Positions 43,915-53,710 are shown, counted from the first letter of the stretch. The stretch is 64,000 bases of DNA from Pyrodictiaceae archaeon (GCA_015521735.1 WANQ01000018.1:45350-109349), one strand, 5' to 3'. The notes: generated by a model not told the origin, from the sequence alone. Translations and numbers: made by a program.

Positions 43915-44385
43915 ATGGGTACGCGTGCTAAGACTCTTTTAACTGTACTTACATTGATAGCCTTAGTAGCTGTAATAGCTACAGCAGCTAACTCCAATAT
44001 AGGAGTACTGGGATGAGGCGAGAGTAGTGCATGTAATACAGTGAGTGGAGTAACAATATGCGCTTATGCTTATGCTTATGTTGAACCGTATGGAGATTAT
44101 GGTTATGTTTACGGTAAAGTCTATAGTAATCCCTATGAGATGCTATGTCTAACCATGTACTTCTGGTTCACTTCGGTTGACGGTAGACGTACACCAACGA
44201 TACAACACTATGAATTAAAGTATGGGTTTGCTGACGAAGACTACTGGTTGCCTGCTTCACAGCTAGGTGGTCATATAGAGCGCGCTAATATAATAGTGCA
44301 AGGAAAGCTAACTGATTCGTACCTGTTCTGCCCTCCCATTTACCCTGATGTATCTACGAGTACTTGGGCGACAAACGACTATTAA
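43915..44385 (+). pseudogene. small secreted Tyr-rich protein interrupted by an in-frame TGA
   Basis: From ATG 43915 the frame gives a signal peptide (TRAKTLLTVLTLIALVAVIATAAN) and stops at TGA 44014-44016. The same frame, uninterrupted, continues past it with GESSACNTVSGVTICAYAYAYVEPYGDYGYVYGKVYSN to 44385, coding about 120 residues of mature domain with Tyr-rich repeats and four Cys. So the secretion signal and the mature part are joined only if the TGA is read through, edited, or is a sequencing or real mutation. A separate translation start (GTG 44041) would give a protein lacking the signal. It heads the permease/ATPase gene cluster, so it may be the exported substrate. Confidence 0.6.
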
Positions 44386-44423
44386 GATAGAACCTAGCAT
44401 TTATGTATGGGGAAGCGTGAATC

Positions 44424-45509
44424 ATGTTGTATACTAAACACTGTTTTTTAGTATTACTTCTAGTCATCTTGATCTCTGCTTCACTGGTATGGTCGAATGC
44501 TTTGAAGAGCGACAACTATTATCTTGCTACTAGTGAAATATGGTATTGGCTTAGGAAAGGAGCTTATGCCTATTATAAGTCTAGTATGGGTCTCATAACT
44601 GTAAACATGTCGTATAAGCCGGGTTCTAGCTTCCAAGAAGCCATAATGACAGGTAAAGGGATATGCTTTTATGGATACATCGATGTTTTATGGAAAATCG
44701 TTGACGTTAATGAAAGCCATATCTTCGTTTACTTCAATGTACGTATCCATAGATCTACGAGAGCATATAATTGCTTTAAGTTAAATGAAACCGTCACTTA
44801 CCCTACAGACATAAATAAGTCAGCCATATACATAATTGACAAGGATAGCTTAAGCGTTTACGATGAGAAAGGCAACTATATAGGTTTTTGGCACTGGTTT
44901 CTTAATCCTAAGTACCTTAAAGTTAATTCAACCATGAACTTATTCCACGGTAACTGTAGTAACTATGGTATGGTCGTTACTAGCACATCTAATATACCAC
45001 GAGAACAAATCTACAAAGTATGCTACAGGTATACGAGATATAGGTTATTTCAAATTAATTCAACTAAATACCTAGACATAGTCAAATTACTTAAAGAGCT
45101 TGGAGTAGACGTGAATACTACTAGCATAGCTAAACGGTTAAACATAACTCCAAGCAGACTTACTCATTACCTTGGTAGTTCAACCAATATAGTTTATGAT
45201 AAAGTTTCAGGTATACTTGTAGGAATATACACTGGCTACCTTAACCCCTACATTGACGACGTTCTACACAACCTAGTTAGCTTAAGTGGTGTTTCAGGTT
45301 ACACAAAAATAGTTGACCATGAACGTAGACTATACATGTGGTCTCTAGAATTATATGATACAAACATAGAGTTAAGTAGACCGGTATTTGGTGCAGTCAA
45401 TACCAAGGAAACTCCACCTCTCTTACAGGTGAACTACTTACTACTAGGATTGACTGTAACGGTACTAGTTATTCTAGTAGTTATTATTAAGAAGATGAGG
45501 AGGCCGTGA
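44424..45509 (+). CDS. secreted or surface protein with C-terminal membrane anchor
   Basis: 361 residues, not recognised. Signal peptide (residues 1-24, CFLVLLLVILISASLVWS), a large outer domain with N-x-S/T sites and several Cys, and a final membrane segment (LLLGLTVTVLVILVVIIKKMRRP). Mixed strand regions, no catalytic motif visible. Located between the interrupted small secreted protein and the permease gene, with an overlap of a few bases to the latter. May be an immunity or receptor protein for the module, by inference. Confidence 0.5.
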   Translation: MLYTKHCFLVLLLVILISASLVWSNALKSDNYYLATSEIWYWLRKGAYAYYKSSMGLITVNMSYKPGSSFQEAIMTGKGICFYGYIDVLWKIVDVNESHIFVYFNVRIHRSTRAYNCFKLNETVTYPTDINKSAIYIIDKDSLSVYDEKGNYIGFWHWFLNPKYLKVNSTMNLFHGNCSNYGMVVTSTSNIPREQIYKVCYRYTRYRLFQINSTKYLDIVKLLKELGVDVNTTSIAKRLNITPSRLTHYLGSSTNIVYDKVSGILVGIYTGYLNPYIDDVLHNLVSLSGVSGYTKIVDHERRLYMWSLELYDTNIELSRPVFGAVNTKETPPLLQVNYLLLGLTVTVLVILVVIIKKMRRP

Positions 45510-46810
45510 TGAATACAATCAATAAGGGTAATATATTAATTGCCATAGGAATGTCAATCCTGACTATTATTCTCATATCCTTTCTTAATCTACAAACAGA
45601 GGCTTCACCTATAGAGAGATCTCTAGATTTAACCCTAATCAACAACACTAAGCTACCCTCTATTGCTACTGTTATTACGGGTTATGCTTATTTAGTAGAA
45701 GGAGATATCCTAGACTTCTCATATAGCTTTGACAATGTTATTGAATGGTGTATCAATATAACATTAACCGATATTGTTACGGAAGAACCATATACTTATT
45801 ACTCATGTGGTACTGAGGCTAAACCCATAACACCTATATTTAAGACTCCTTCTACTGGTTTCTATAGAATACGTATAGCTATCACTAATTACAGGGTATC
45901 TAAAATCACTGGCAAAGCCTATATAACGTTATCAATTAAAGCTACAGACCCGACTACCAAGTACACTCATCTACTTAGTACTACACCTCCTCTACTAGTA
46001 GCAAGCCTTCTACTAGTAATACTAGGATTAATGAGTAGTCTAGTTAGAATTAAAAATACAGTGTTATTAGCCATTAGCAGGGAGCTAACTGATACTTATA
46101 GAACATTTATTCCATTATTTGCGGTAATTACAGTACCGTTAATTCATCTTAGAGTTTACTCTGAATACTTGATTGTAGGCCCAGCTATAATTGAGGAAAC
46201 AAGCAATATCCCATTTACGAACTTGATGATGTATCTCCACGATAAAGTAGCGTTCCATTATGATGACCCCATGTTAAAGTACTTCATATACCTAGTATAT
46301 GCTATAGTACTCGTATCATTGATTTTCACATATGAAGATGAAAGCAAGGTTATCAGGACAAAACTATTAGTAATTGATAGAAGAGTTCTCATTACTTCAA
46401 AGCTATTAGCTTTAATTATTCTAGTACTTACCCCACTAGCCATAATGTATTTTGGGTCATTCTATATTGTTAATCCCCGCTTAGTATTACATAATCCTCT
46501 CCTCTACATCGCTATCTCTCTTAGCAGGCTTTTGTATGACTTCGCCATACTTGTTTTCCTAACGTCAATAACACTACTAGTGTCAGTTATTGTACGTAGA
46601 GTACAGTATAGCACGTTAATAACTCTACTAATACTCATAACGCTACCTTATTCTAATACCATATTAAGTAAGCAACAGATACTAGAATCGCTAACATTAA
46701 GTATAATACCTAGAAGCTTTTTATCATACTATCAAGTAGCTTTAATGATTTCATCTTTAATAATAATTGTAGCGTTATATAAGTTGATGGTGGTTAGAGA
46801 CTATGATTAG
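45506..46810 (+). CDS. ABC-2-like permease with N-terminal outer domain
   Basis: 434 residues. One N-terminal membrane segment, an extracytoplasmic region of about 130 residues (IEWCINITLTDIVTEEPYTYYSCG), then about six C-terminal membrane segments (ILVLTPLAIMYFGSFYIV, ISRLLYDFAILVFLTSITLLVSVIV), the ABC-2 permease arrangement. GTG/ATG start overlapping the previous stop. The ATPase gene overlaps its end by 8 nt. Confidence 0.6.
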   Translation: MMNTINKGNILIAIGMSILTIILISFLNLQTEASPIERSLDLTLINNTKLPSIATVITGYAYLVEGDILDFSYSFDNVIEWCINITLTDIVTEEPYTYYSCGTEAKPITPIFKTPSTGFYRIRIAITNYRVSKITGKAYITLSIKATDPTTKYTHLLSTTPPLLVASLLLVILGLMSSLVRIKNTVLLAISRELTDTYRTFIPLFAVITVPLIHLRVYSEYLIVGPAIIEETSNIPFTNLMMYLHDKVAFHYDDPMLKYFIYLVYAIVLVSLIFTYEDESKVIRTKLLVIDRRVLITSKLLALIILVLTPLAIMYFGSFYIVNPRLVLHNPLLYIAISLSRLLYDFAILVFLTSITLLVSVIVRRVQYSTLITLLILITLPYSNTILSKQQILESLTLSIIPRSFLSYYQVALMISSLIIIVALYKLMVVRDYD

Positions 46811-47507
46811 AGGAGAGGAAGTTGTTATTAGCGTTGAGTCTTTATATAAAAGATACTTTAGAATTTATGCCTTAGAAGATGTAGGCTTCATTATTAAGAG
46901 AAATGAGCATACATTAATACTTGGAGCTAATGGTAGTGGGAAATCTACGTTGATAAGAATTTTATCGGGTTTAACTAAGCCTACTAAAGGCTATGTAAGC
47001 GTATTGGGTCTTAATCCTTTTAAAAACCATCATATACTGTGTAGGAGAATAGGGGTTTTACTAGATAACCATGTATTACCCTGGTGGATGAGTGGATATG
47101 AGTTCCTAAGATTCTTTTCAGAGATTAGGGGAGTTGACTGGAAGATTATTATTGAGTTAGCTGATATGCTGGGAGTTCGTAGTTATTGGTTTAAGAAGAT
47201 ATTCACGTATTCTGAGGGTATGAAGAAGAAGATAGCATTAATACAAGCACTAGCTAGTGCAAGAGAACTACTATTACTTGATGACCCCTTTGCCTTCCTA
47301 GATCATCGTTCACGTCGCATAGTTGTTGAAATCCTCAAAGAACTATCCAATAGTAATGTGACAATAATGTTAACTACTCATACACTAGTTAAAGGTCTCC
47401 AAAACATATTTAGGAAAGCAATAGTATTGGATAATGGTAGAAAGGTTTTTGAAGGCCCTATTAGTGAAACATTAAGGAACTTCTACTTAAGCATGGAGGT
47501 AATGTAA
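46803..47507 (+). CDS. ABC exporter ATPase
   Basis: 234 residues. Walker A GANGSGKST, signature YSEGMKKKIALIQAL (LSGGQ changed to YSEGM), Walker B LLLLDDPFAFLDHRS (second acid Asp), H-loop His in TTHTL. The usual catalytic Glu after Walker B is Asp, so hydrolysis may be slow. Pairs with the permease. Confidence 0.88.
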   Translation: MIRGEEVVISVESLYKRYFRIYALEDVGFIIKRNEHTLILGANGSGKSTLIRILSGLTKPTKGYVSVLGLNPFKNHHILCRRIGVLLDNHVLPWWMSGYEFLRFFSEIRGVDWKIIIELADMLGVRSYWFKKIFTYSEGMKKKIALIQALASARELLLLDDPFAFLDHRSRRIVVEILKELSNSNVTIMLTTHTLVKGLQNIFRKAIVLDNGRKVFEGPISETLRNFYLSMEVM

Positions 47508-47618
47508 ACCATAACGTCTCAGTAACTGGAGACACGAAACGTGTAGTGCGGTAATGCTAGATACTAGATAGCTTTGTATAGCGAGGAAAAGGATAGTTTA
47601 TAGCCAGGTGCTAGTAGT

Positions 47619-48245
47619 ATGGGTTATTGGGGTCCTCCTAGGATTATTACTCGTAGACACTTATTGCTTGGTCGCCGTGAGTTACTTGATCTTATTGTTT
47701 CTTGGGCTGCTTTAACTATTGCTTTTGGTGCTGGGTACTTGTTTAGGGGTAGTGTTGTCGGTTTAGGTGTTAGTGGTTTAGCTGTTGCCACCGCCTTTCT
47801 ATTCCATGAGCTTGCTCACCGAGAAGTTGCTAGAAGGTATGGTTTAGTTGCTCGCTACCGTGCATGGTATACTGGGCTACTGCTTGCCGTGGTTATTGCA
47901 TTGGTTACAGCTAAGGCTACTGGTAGTCCATTCGTACTTGCTGCTCCAGGTGCAGTAGTAATATTCTCCTACTATGGGCCTCCACCACCCTACGTTGAGC
48001 TAAGAGTTGCTTCTGCTGGACCATTATCTAACATTATTGTGGGATTAGCTTTTAGTATTGCTTCAAGACTAGCCGCCTATCCCTGGAGCTATTACCTAGG
48101 ACTCATAGGTAGCATTAACTTATGGATAGCATTCTTTAACTTACTACCAATACCACCACTTGATGGCTCAAAGATTATGAGGTACTCTTTTACAACATGG
48201 ATAATACTGTTTGCTTCAGCACTAATACTATACTTCATATTCTAG
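47619..48245 (+). CDS. M50 family membrane zinc metalloprotease (site-2 protease-like)
   Basis: 208 residues, about six membrane segments. Zinc motif HELAH (H63, E64, H67 in FHELAHREVARRYG) and third ligand D182 in NLLPIPPLDGSKIM. Cleaves membrane-embedded substrates. Single gene, plus strand. The first half of the coding strand is strongly G/T-rich. Confidence 0.87.
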   Translation: MGYWGPPRIITRRHLLLGRRELLDLIVSWAALTIAFGAGYLFRGSVVGLGVSGLAVATAFLFHELAHREVARRYGLVARYRAWYTGLLLAVVIALVTAKATGSPFVLAAPGAVVIFSYYGPPPPYVELRVASAGPLSNIIVGLAFSIASRLAAYPWSYYLGLIGSINLWIAFFNLLPIPPLDGSKIMRYSFTTWIILFASALILYFIF

Positions 48246-48310
48246 GTTGATGGTATAGGGAAAAAGAGCGTAGTATTAGTGTCTAAGCGGTTTCGTTTAT
48301 CCTTACTACT

Positions 48311-50632
48311 TTACCTTCTCTTGAATACTATTAGTGCTACTGCTACGATAACTACTACTACGATTGTTATACCCGCTACTAGCATTAGTGGTAGTCCTTC
48401 ACCTGTATCCTCTACTACTGTTTTTGTTGGCTGTGTTGGCTTGGGTTCTGTTGTAGTTGGTGTGCTTTGACTTGTAGTTGGCTTTGATGTAGTTGAGGGT
48501 TCAGTAGTTTTCGTGGTTGTCGGCTTAGATGTCGTATTTACTGTTGGCTTAGTAGTTGGCTCGGTAACGGTCGTTTTACTCGTTGTTGTCTGTGTTGTTG
48601 TCGTGGTTGTCGTGGTGGTAGGCTTACTTGTACTTGTAGTTATTGTTGTCTTCGTAGTAGTTGTTTGACTTGTTTGCTGTGTAGTCGTAGTGGTAGTTAT
48701 ATTCTGAGTTATAGTTGTCGTTGTTTCAGTAATTGTTGTTGGAGTAGTCTGCGTAGTGGTTGTTGTAGTTGGCTGTGTTGTTTGAGTTGTAGTCGTTGTC
48801 GTGGTCGTTGTCTCGGTGGGAGTTGTGGTTGGCTGTGTTTCCGTAGGTGTCGTGTTTGCTTCCTCTATTCTTGATACGACTGTTAGAGGTGATAGGCTTG
48901 ATAACTCTACTATTACATAGCCTTCAGCTTTATCTACTGTCTTAGGCTTTACTATCTGCCATGCATTATTGTACCAGTGTGCTACGTATACTTCATCTCC
49001 AGCCTTCACTTTACTGAATGGCAATGTGACATTGACTTTACCGCTAGATAAGTTGATGTCTACATAGTAGTAATCTGATACTCTACGGTATTCCTGTGGT
49101 ATCTCCTCTACTCCTTCCTTAAGTACACTTAATCTCTCAACTACTATGGTATTTGATCCTACCCTAGCATTGCCCGAGAACTCTATTGCAAAAATACTGT
49201 CGTCACCGTATTCTACTACAATTCTCTTACCCCTAACACCTTCCTGAACTTTGAACACCGTAGTATTAGTATTGTTTAATTTGACTACTACTTCTCCTGC
49301 ACTAGCCGTGATCATAGCATAGGCTTTACTCGTAGGAGCATACTGTTTGTACACTATTCTACTCGAGTCTATAGGACTCGTAAGTACTGTCCCATTAACT
49401 ACTAGTTTCGTCTCTTCAGCTAAACTAGCATTGGATTTAGTAAACACTAGTTTATTGTAAACTACTCCTCTTAGATACAAGCTAACGTCGTCACTGGTTA
49501 TTATGGATACTATGCTATCACTACTACTATAGCTTAATGTTAAAGGTACTACATCATTTATGAAATCCTGGACTAGGTAGGGGTCTAGTGAGCTAAATTC
49601 TCCACCAACATCTACTTCCATTACAATTCTACTAGGCTTACTAGTTAACGTAATCCTACCTGTAAGTCTCCTTAGAACATTATTAGCGTTAGGATCCAAT
49701 GGGACTCCTTTCCTAAAACTCCCTTTAACTATTATTTCCGACTTTAAGTCCATGCTACCCCTTAATCCTGTAGATGTTGAGGAAGCATTAAAGTAGGCAT
49801 TTAGGTTTCCCTTAACTGATTCTACTGTTAGATTGTATTCTCTAACTAGCCTCCTATACTTGTCTATTAGAGTAGTATTAATGCTTGTTTCCGTTGTATT
49901 AGTGTACTCTATATACCATTTACCTGTAGCTGGGTTAAAGGATGGTACTCCGACACTACCGCCAATAAACATTGTTAGGGGCATAATAGCTGCATAGACT
50001 ACTTGGGGTGATTGTCCTTCAATTCTAATCCTTAAATAGGATGTAGTCTTGTTATTACTGGTTACAATAGTGTTGTTTAACGTTATCTTGGATTCATTAC
50101 CCATGAATACTGCTTTAGCATTACTTGTATAGACTACTGTCCTGCTTTCCAAGTCGTTTCCTTCATGGTGTATTGTTAAAGGTATGTTGTATGTAAGTGT
50201 CATAGACTCTGAGTTAACGTTAACTAGTATTGTTAGATTACCGTTAATGTTACTAGCATTACCTTCTATGCTACCTCTAATACTACCATTAACTCTTATA
50301 GGTGATGAAGTGTTTGCTGAAGGTATATTTAGCCCTAACAACATGTCTAGGTTAACATGTAGTGTTGTCTCATTGAATACTAGTATTCCTTCACCACTTG
50401 TATTTAGTGAGATATTACTGGGGTAGCTGAAAACATAGATCATAGTACTATTGAATGTGTTTTCTACTCCACTTAGACTAATATTCATTCTAACCCTAGA
50501 TTCAGCTCCTGGAACTAGTGGAGGCACTATTACGTTTTGAAAGTCTTCAGCTAAAACCGTTATCGACGTCAGTATTGATGCGAGGACTAGTAGTATTAAA
50601 CCATACTTTATGTATCCTGTACTATAACCCAT
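48311..50632 (-). CDS. large surface glycoprotein-like protein with Thr-rich stalk
   Basis: 773 residues. Signal peptide (residues 7-27, GYIKYGLILLVLASILTSIT), a long beta-rich outer domain rich in N-x-S/T sequons, then a Thr/Pro-rich stalk from about 590 to 735 (repeats of TTTTTTT/QTTPTT), and a C-terminal anchor (LPLMLVAGITIVVVVIVAVALIVFKRR). The plus strand reads as a repetitive purine/pyrimidine tract where the stalk is coded. Typical of archaeal cell-surface or adhesin proteins; target unknown. Confidence 0.75.
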   Translation of the reverse strand: MGYSTGYIKYGLILLVLASILTSITVLAEDFQNVIVPPLVPGAESRVRMNISLSGVENTFNSTMIYVFSYPSNISLNTSGEGILVFNETTLHVNLDMLLGLNIPSANTSSPIRVNGSIRGSIEGNASNINGNLTILVNVNSESMTLTYNIPLTIHHEGNDLESRTVVYTSNAKAVFMGNESKITLNNTIVTSNNKTTSYLRIRIEGQSPQVVYAAIMPLTMFIGGSVGVPSFNPATGKWYIEYTNTTETSINTTLIDKYRRLVREYNLTVESVKGNLNAYFNASSTSTGLRGSMDLKSEIIVKGSFRKGVPLDPNANNVLRRLTGRITLTSKPSRIVMEVDVGGEFSSLDPYLVQDFINDVVPLTLSYSSSDSIVSIITSDDVSLYLRGVVYNKLVFTKSNASLAEETKLVVNGTVLTSPIDSSRIVYKQYAPTSKAYAMITASAGEVVVKLNNTNTTVFKVQEGVRGKRIVVEYGDDSIFAIEFSGNARVGSNTIVVERLSVLKEGVEEIPQEYRRVSDYYYVDINLSSGKVNVTLPFSKVKAGDEVYVAHWYNNAWQIVKPKTVDKAEGYVIVELSSLSPLTVVSRIEEANTTPTETQPTTTPTETTTTTTTTTQTTQPTTTTTTQTTPTTITETTTTITQNITTTTTTQQTSQTTTTKTTITTSTSKPTTTTTTTTTQTTTSKTTVTEPTTKPTVNTTSKPTTTKTTEPSTTSKPTTSQSTPTTTEPKPTQPTKTVVEDTGEGLPLMLVAGITIVVVVIVAVALIVFKRR

Positions 50633-50773
50633 ATTTAATCAGCTTTTAACTTATGGATACCTAGTATCTTTAACAGGGTTAATAAGGGTTTATGGAAAGA
50701 AAGGTGGGATCAATTACTAGGTTAACGGTAAAAATATGTTTCTGATTGAACTATATAACACTGTTATCTTGCT

Positions 50774-51238
50774 TTAGCCCTTAGAATATATTTGCTTAAG
50801 CTTTTCCCTAAGAGACGTCAATAGATTCTCTAGTTCAACTGATACGTTTTTCTCGTTATCCTTTAGAACTCTTAGTACCTCACTTGTAATCCTCCTATCC
50901 ATCTCGTCTACGTACAGGTCTAGTAGCTTAACTATTCTCTCCTCTAGTGCTTGTAGTTCCTCAAGCTTTAACTGCATTCTATGTAGCTCTTTCTCATCTA
51001 CTTCAGTAGTAACATGTGGTAGTTGCTGTATTTCCCATGCAAGATCCTCTAATCTATCATATGCTCTTAGAAGTCCTCTAAGGATTTCCGTATGAATTAT
51101 CTTCTCAGCTAGTAGAGCATACAATGTATTCTTTATTTCTGAAGACTTAGACTTACGTGATAGTTCTAGGAATTCCCTAGTAGTCCTTTCCTCAAGATCT
51201 CTTAGTCCACGTAATATATCTCTTATCGCCTCAAACAC
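50774..51238 (-). CDS. hypothetical helical protein (ferritin-like or coiled-coil)
   Basis: 154 residues, almost all helix with heptad spacing (DILRGLRDLEERTTREFLELSRKSKSSEIKNTLYALLAEKIIHTEILRGLLRAYDRLEDLA). E-x-x-H (EKIIH) appears once, as in ferritin-like folds, but the other metal ligands are not clear. GTG start with GGGGTGT upstream. Unknown function. Confidence 0.5.
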   Translation of the reverse strand: MFEAIRDILRGLRDLEERTTREFLELSRKSKSSEIKNTLYALLAEKIIHTEILRGLLRAYDRLEDLAWEIQQLPHVTTEVDEKELHRMQLKLEELQALEERIVKLLDLYVDEMDRRITSEVLRVLKDNEKNVSVELENLLTSLREKLKQIYSKG

Positions 51239-51586
51239 TTCTTACACCCCTTCTACAAGAGAGGTGGTAGCCAATAATATTTTCTCTCATAGAATATGGT
51301 CTAACTACATATCTCTTACTCAATCCCATCCAGTTATCTAGACCTAATATCACTCATGCATTATATAACACATCTAAGACAGTGGCCATAACGCTCTATA
51401 CTTCTTGCCATGCATATTTTAGTGAGAATAAAACCTTTAATAAAAACACAATACATTAAGTAAGAAAATCAAGAGCATTACATGCCCTAAACTAATACTG
51501 GTTATACAATGAATAATTTAAGAAGTGTAGGCTAAGAAAACCTAGAATCCTATAAGCCTTTAATCTTTAAGCCTCAGAACAGTTTA
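51239..51586. other. intergenic region with promoter
   Basis: About 350 nt, AT-rich, no ORF and no folded GC-rich block. The right end has a TATA-like CTTTAATCTTT (51558-51568) that would start a leaderless transcript at ATG 51587. Nothing else seen. Confidence 0.4.
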
Positions 51587-51877
51587 ATGGTGCATGCTTT
51601 GGCTAAAATAGTCATAGTGTCTCAAAATAGTAGTAGCTTAAACGATTTAGCTGCCAATGAATTTAGTAAAGCACTATACTTCACAATAGTAGGGTTAGAT
51701 AATGAATGGAAAATAGTTAATGCTAAAATAGTAGAGAACTTTAAAGTAAGAGCTAATGATAAAGCAAATGTAAAAGTTATTCAGAAACCAGTAGAACTGG
51801 TAGAGGATGTAAAACCTGCTGAAGCACCACTAGGTAAAGCAGGTACTAACACTATTGTACTATGGAGTATTAAGTAA
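51587..51877 (+). CDS. hypothetical protein (96 residues)
   Basis: Not recognised. Alpha/beta with VIVSQNSSSLNDLAANEFSKALYFTIVGLDNEWKIVNAKIVENFKVR and a Pro/Lys-rich C-terminus. Likely leaderless. No membrane segment. The gene before the glycosyltransferase, possibly in one transcript. Confidence 0.5.
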   Translation: MVHALAKIVIVSQNSSSLNDLAANEFSKALYFTIVGLDNEWKIVNAKIVENFKVRANDKANVKVIQKPVELVEDVKPAEAPLGKAGTNTIVLWSIK

Positions 51878-51928
51878 AGTCAAGAAATAATTAAACTAAA
51901 TAAATAAGTGGGCTAGGTAGGTATCCCA

Positions 51929-53074
51929 GTGCTTAGCCTAATAGCATCAACCATAATAGGCTTTCTAGGAGTGTCCAACACTATTTTATGGCTCCTACAG
52001 TACAAGTGGTTTAAAGAGAGCATAAAATCCCTCATAGAGCCAAAGCCGGGTACTAGAACACCAGACAACACCCTAATTATAACCCCTGTCCGAAACGATG
52101 CAGTAGGACTCAGTATTCTAGCAGAAACCCTGTTAAGCCAAGACTATGGCTCCTACACATGGGTTATAGTCGATGATGCTAGCACGGATAACACACCACA
52201 AGTAGCTAGAGAAATAGCTAGTAGAGATCAAAGAGTAAGGTATGTTAGAGTAAACGAGGACGAGGTACCAGTTAATTGGTCGCCGAAAGTCTACGCTATT
52301 GTTAGAGGACTAGAAGAATACGATGATGGAAGCTACCCAGTCCTAGTATTCCTAGACTCTGATGTAGCTCTTAAACGTAGAGATACACTTAGAATCCTCG
52401 TAACACAAGCCTATACATACAACGCTATAGCATCGATGAACCCTAGGTTCAAGTGTAGTACACTTAGATGCCAGCTAATGGAGACAGTACTAACAACACT
52501 AGCTCACAGCTTCTACGGATTCCATAGAGTAGGAAACCCTCGTAGCAGAATAGCATGGTTCTACGGATGCTGTTGGGCAACAACACGTGAAGTATACAGT
52601 AGGCTAGGAGGACACAAAGCATACTATAACCACATAGTAGAAGACAAGGCCATAGCAGAGCAAGCAAAGAAGAATAGAGTAGAGATTAGAGTAATAAATG
52701 GTGTCAACCACATAGAAACAACATGGTACCCGAGCATAAGGGAAACCATAGAAGCACTACAAAGAATACTAAGCCCACACACAACACGTACACCTAAAGC
52801 CAAGCTAATAGTTGAAGCAATCCTACTAGCACTACACTACGCTCAACCAATAATAACAGCTACGGCATCAACCATAAACCCACTATTAGCACCAATAGCA
52901 CTAGCAGACTACATAGCCCAAACAACAACACACTACAACGCATCTAAACTAAACAAACACAGCCCACTAACAAGCCTACCAACACCAATAACAGGACAGG
53001 TAATCCCAATAGCACTGCTATCAACAAAACAGCCACGATGGAAAGAGAGAACACTAACACTACACAAAACATAA
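51929..53074 (+). CDS. family 2 glycosyltransferase, membrane-bound
   Basis: 381 residues. N-terminal membrane segment, then the GT-A fold: LIITPVRNDAVGLSILAETLLSQDYGSYTWVIVDDASTDNTPQVAREI, the metal-binding LVFLDSDVALKRRD, and the QxxRW-like region around HIVEDKAIAEQ. Two or three C-terminal membrane segments. Adds sugars to lipid or protein glycans at the membrane, perhaps for surface glycoproteins such as its neighbour. GTG start at 51929. The last 350 nt are markedly A/C-rich. Confidence 0.85.
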   Translation: MLSLIASTIIGFLGVSNTILWLLQYKWFKESIKSLIEPKPGTRTPDNTLIITPVRNDAVGLSILAETLLSQDYGSYTWVIVDDASTDNTPQVAREIASRDQRVRYVRVNEDEVPVNWSPKVYAIVRGLEEYDDGSYPVLVFLDSDVALKRRDTLRILVTQAYTYNAIASMNPRFKCSTLRCQLMETVLTTLAHSFYGFHRVGNPRSRIAWFYGCCWATTREVYSRLGGHKAYYNHIVEDKAIAEQAKKNRVEIRVINGVNHIETTWYPSIRETIEALQRILSPHTTRTPKAKLIVEAILLALHYAQPIITATASTINPLLAPIALADYIAQTTTHYNASKLNKHSPLTSLPTPITGQVIPIALLSTKQPRWKERTLTLHKT

Positions 53075-53164
53075 AACCACACAACACAAACCATAGACAA
53101 CCCCGCCCTTCTAACACAAGCTATATTTGCCTCAATAACCCCACTATCTCGTAGGCTATAGGAT

Positions 53165-53392
53165 ATGCCCGTAGAACTCCACGTTAAATACGATAGAGTA
53201 GTAGATGCCCTCTACATACGGTTGAAAAACGATGAAATAGTTGAATCAGATGAAGTCGCACCTGGAATAATAGTTGACTATAATAAGGACAACGAAATAA
53301 TAGGAATAGAAATTCTACAGGCTTCAAAACGTAGAATAGACCTGCTAAAGCTATTGCTGGAAGGCCCTGAAGCCTTGGTGGCCATGGTGTGA
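53165..53392 (+). CDS. DUF2283 family protein (antitoxin-like)
   Basis: 75 residues: VKYDRVVDALYIRLKNDEIVESDEVAPGIIVDYNKDNEIIGIEILQASKR, the DUF2283 signature. Such proteins often pair with DUF4258 toxins; here the partner gene overlaps by the sequence GTGTGA. Start ATG 53165. Small, beta-rich. Confidence 0.85.
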   Translation: MPVELHVKYDRVVDALYIRLKNDEIVESDEVAPGIIVDYNKDNEIIGIEILQASKRRIDLLKLLLEGPEALVAMV

Positions 53393-53625
53393 AAATAGCC
53401 TACAGCCTACATGCTCTTGAAAGAATGCGTCAACGGAGAATAAGTAAAGAGCTAGTAGCCTTATGTATCCAAGAACCCGACAAGAGTGAAGAACTGGAAG
53501 AAGCCTATAGATGTGTAAAAAAGATCAACGATAAGGTTATCATCGTGATATACAAGCAAGAAAAAGATAAACTCATAGTAATAACAACATATCTGTCATC
53601 AAAACTACGTAAATATCTAAGTTGA
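53389..53625 (+). CDS. DUF4258 family protein (RelE-like toxin candidate)
   Basis: 78 residues: SLHALERMRQRRISKELVALCIQEPDKSEELEEAYRCVKKINDKVIIVIYKQEKDKLIVITTYL, typical DUF4258 with H, R and the C-terminal strand. Likely the toxin of the pair with the preceding gene, inhibiting RNA or translation, by family inference. Encoded directly upstream of the cas operon end, on the opposite strand. Confidence 0.82.
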   Translation: MKIAYSLHALERMRQRRISKELVALCIQEPDKSEELEEAYRCVKKINDKVIIVIYKQEKDKLIVITTYLSSKLRKYLS

Positions 53626-53710
53626 AGAATACTAGCCAGCAAACTAATACCAACACCTATATAACATGAAAACCACGTAAACCAGCATACCCTACATAGT
53701 ATAGTATAGG

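Noticed and set aside
48279..48874. Plus-strand frames opposite the Thr-rich stalk
   Set aside because: Antisense of a low-complexity coding tract.
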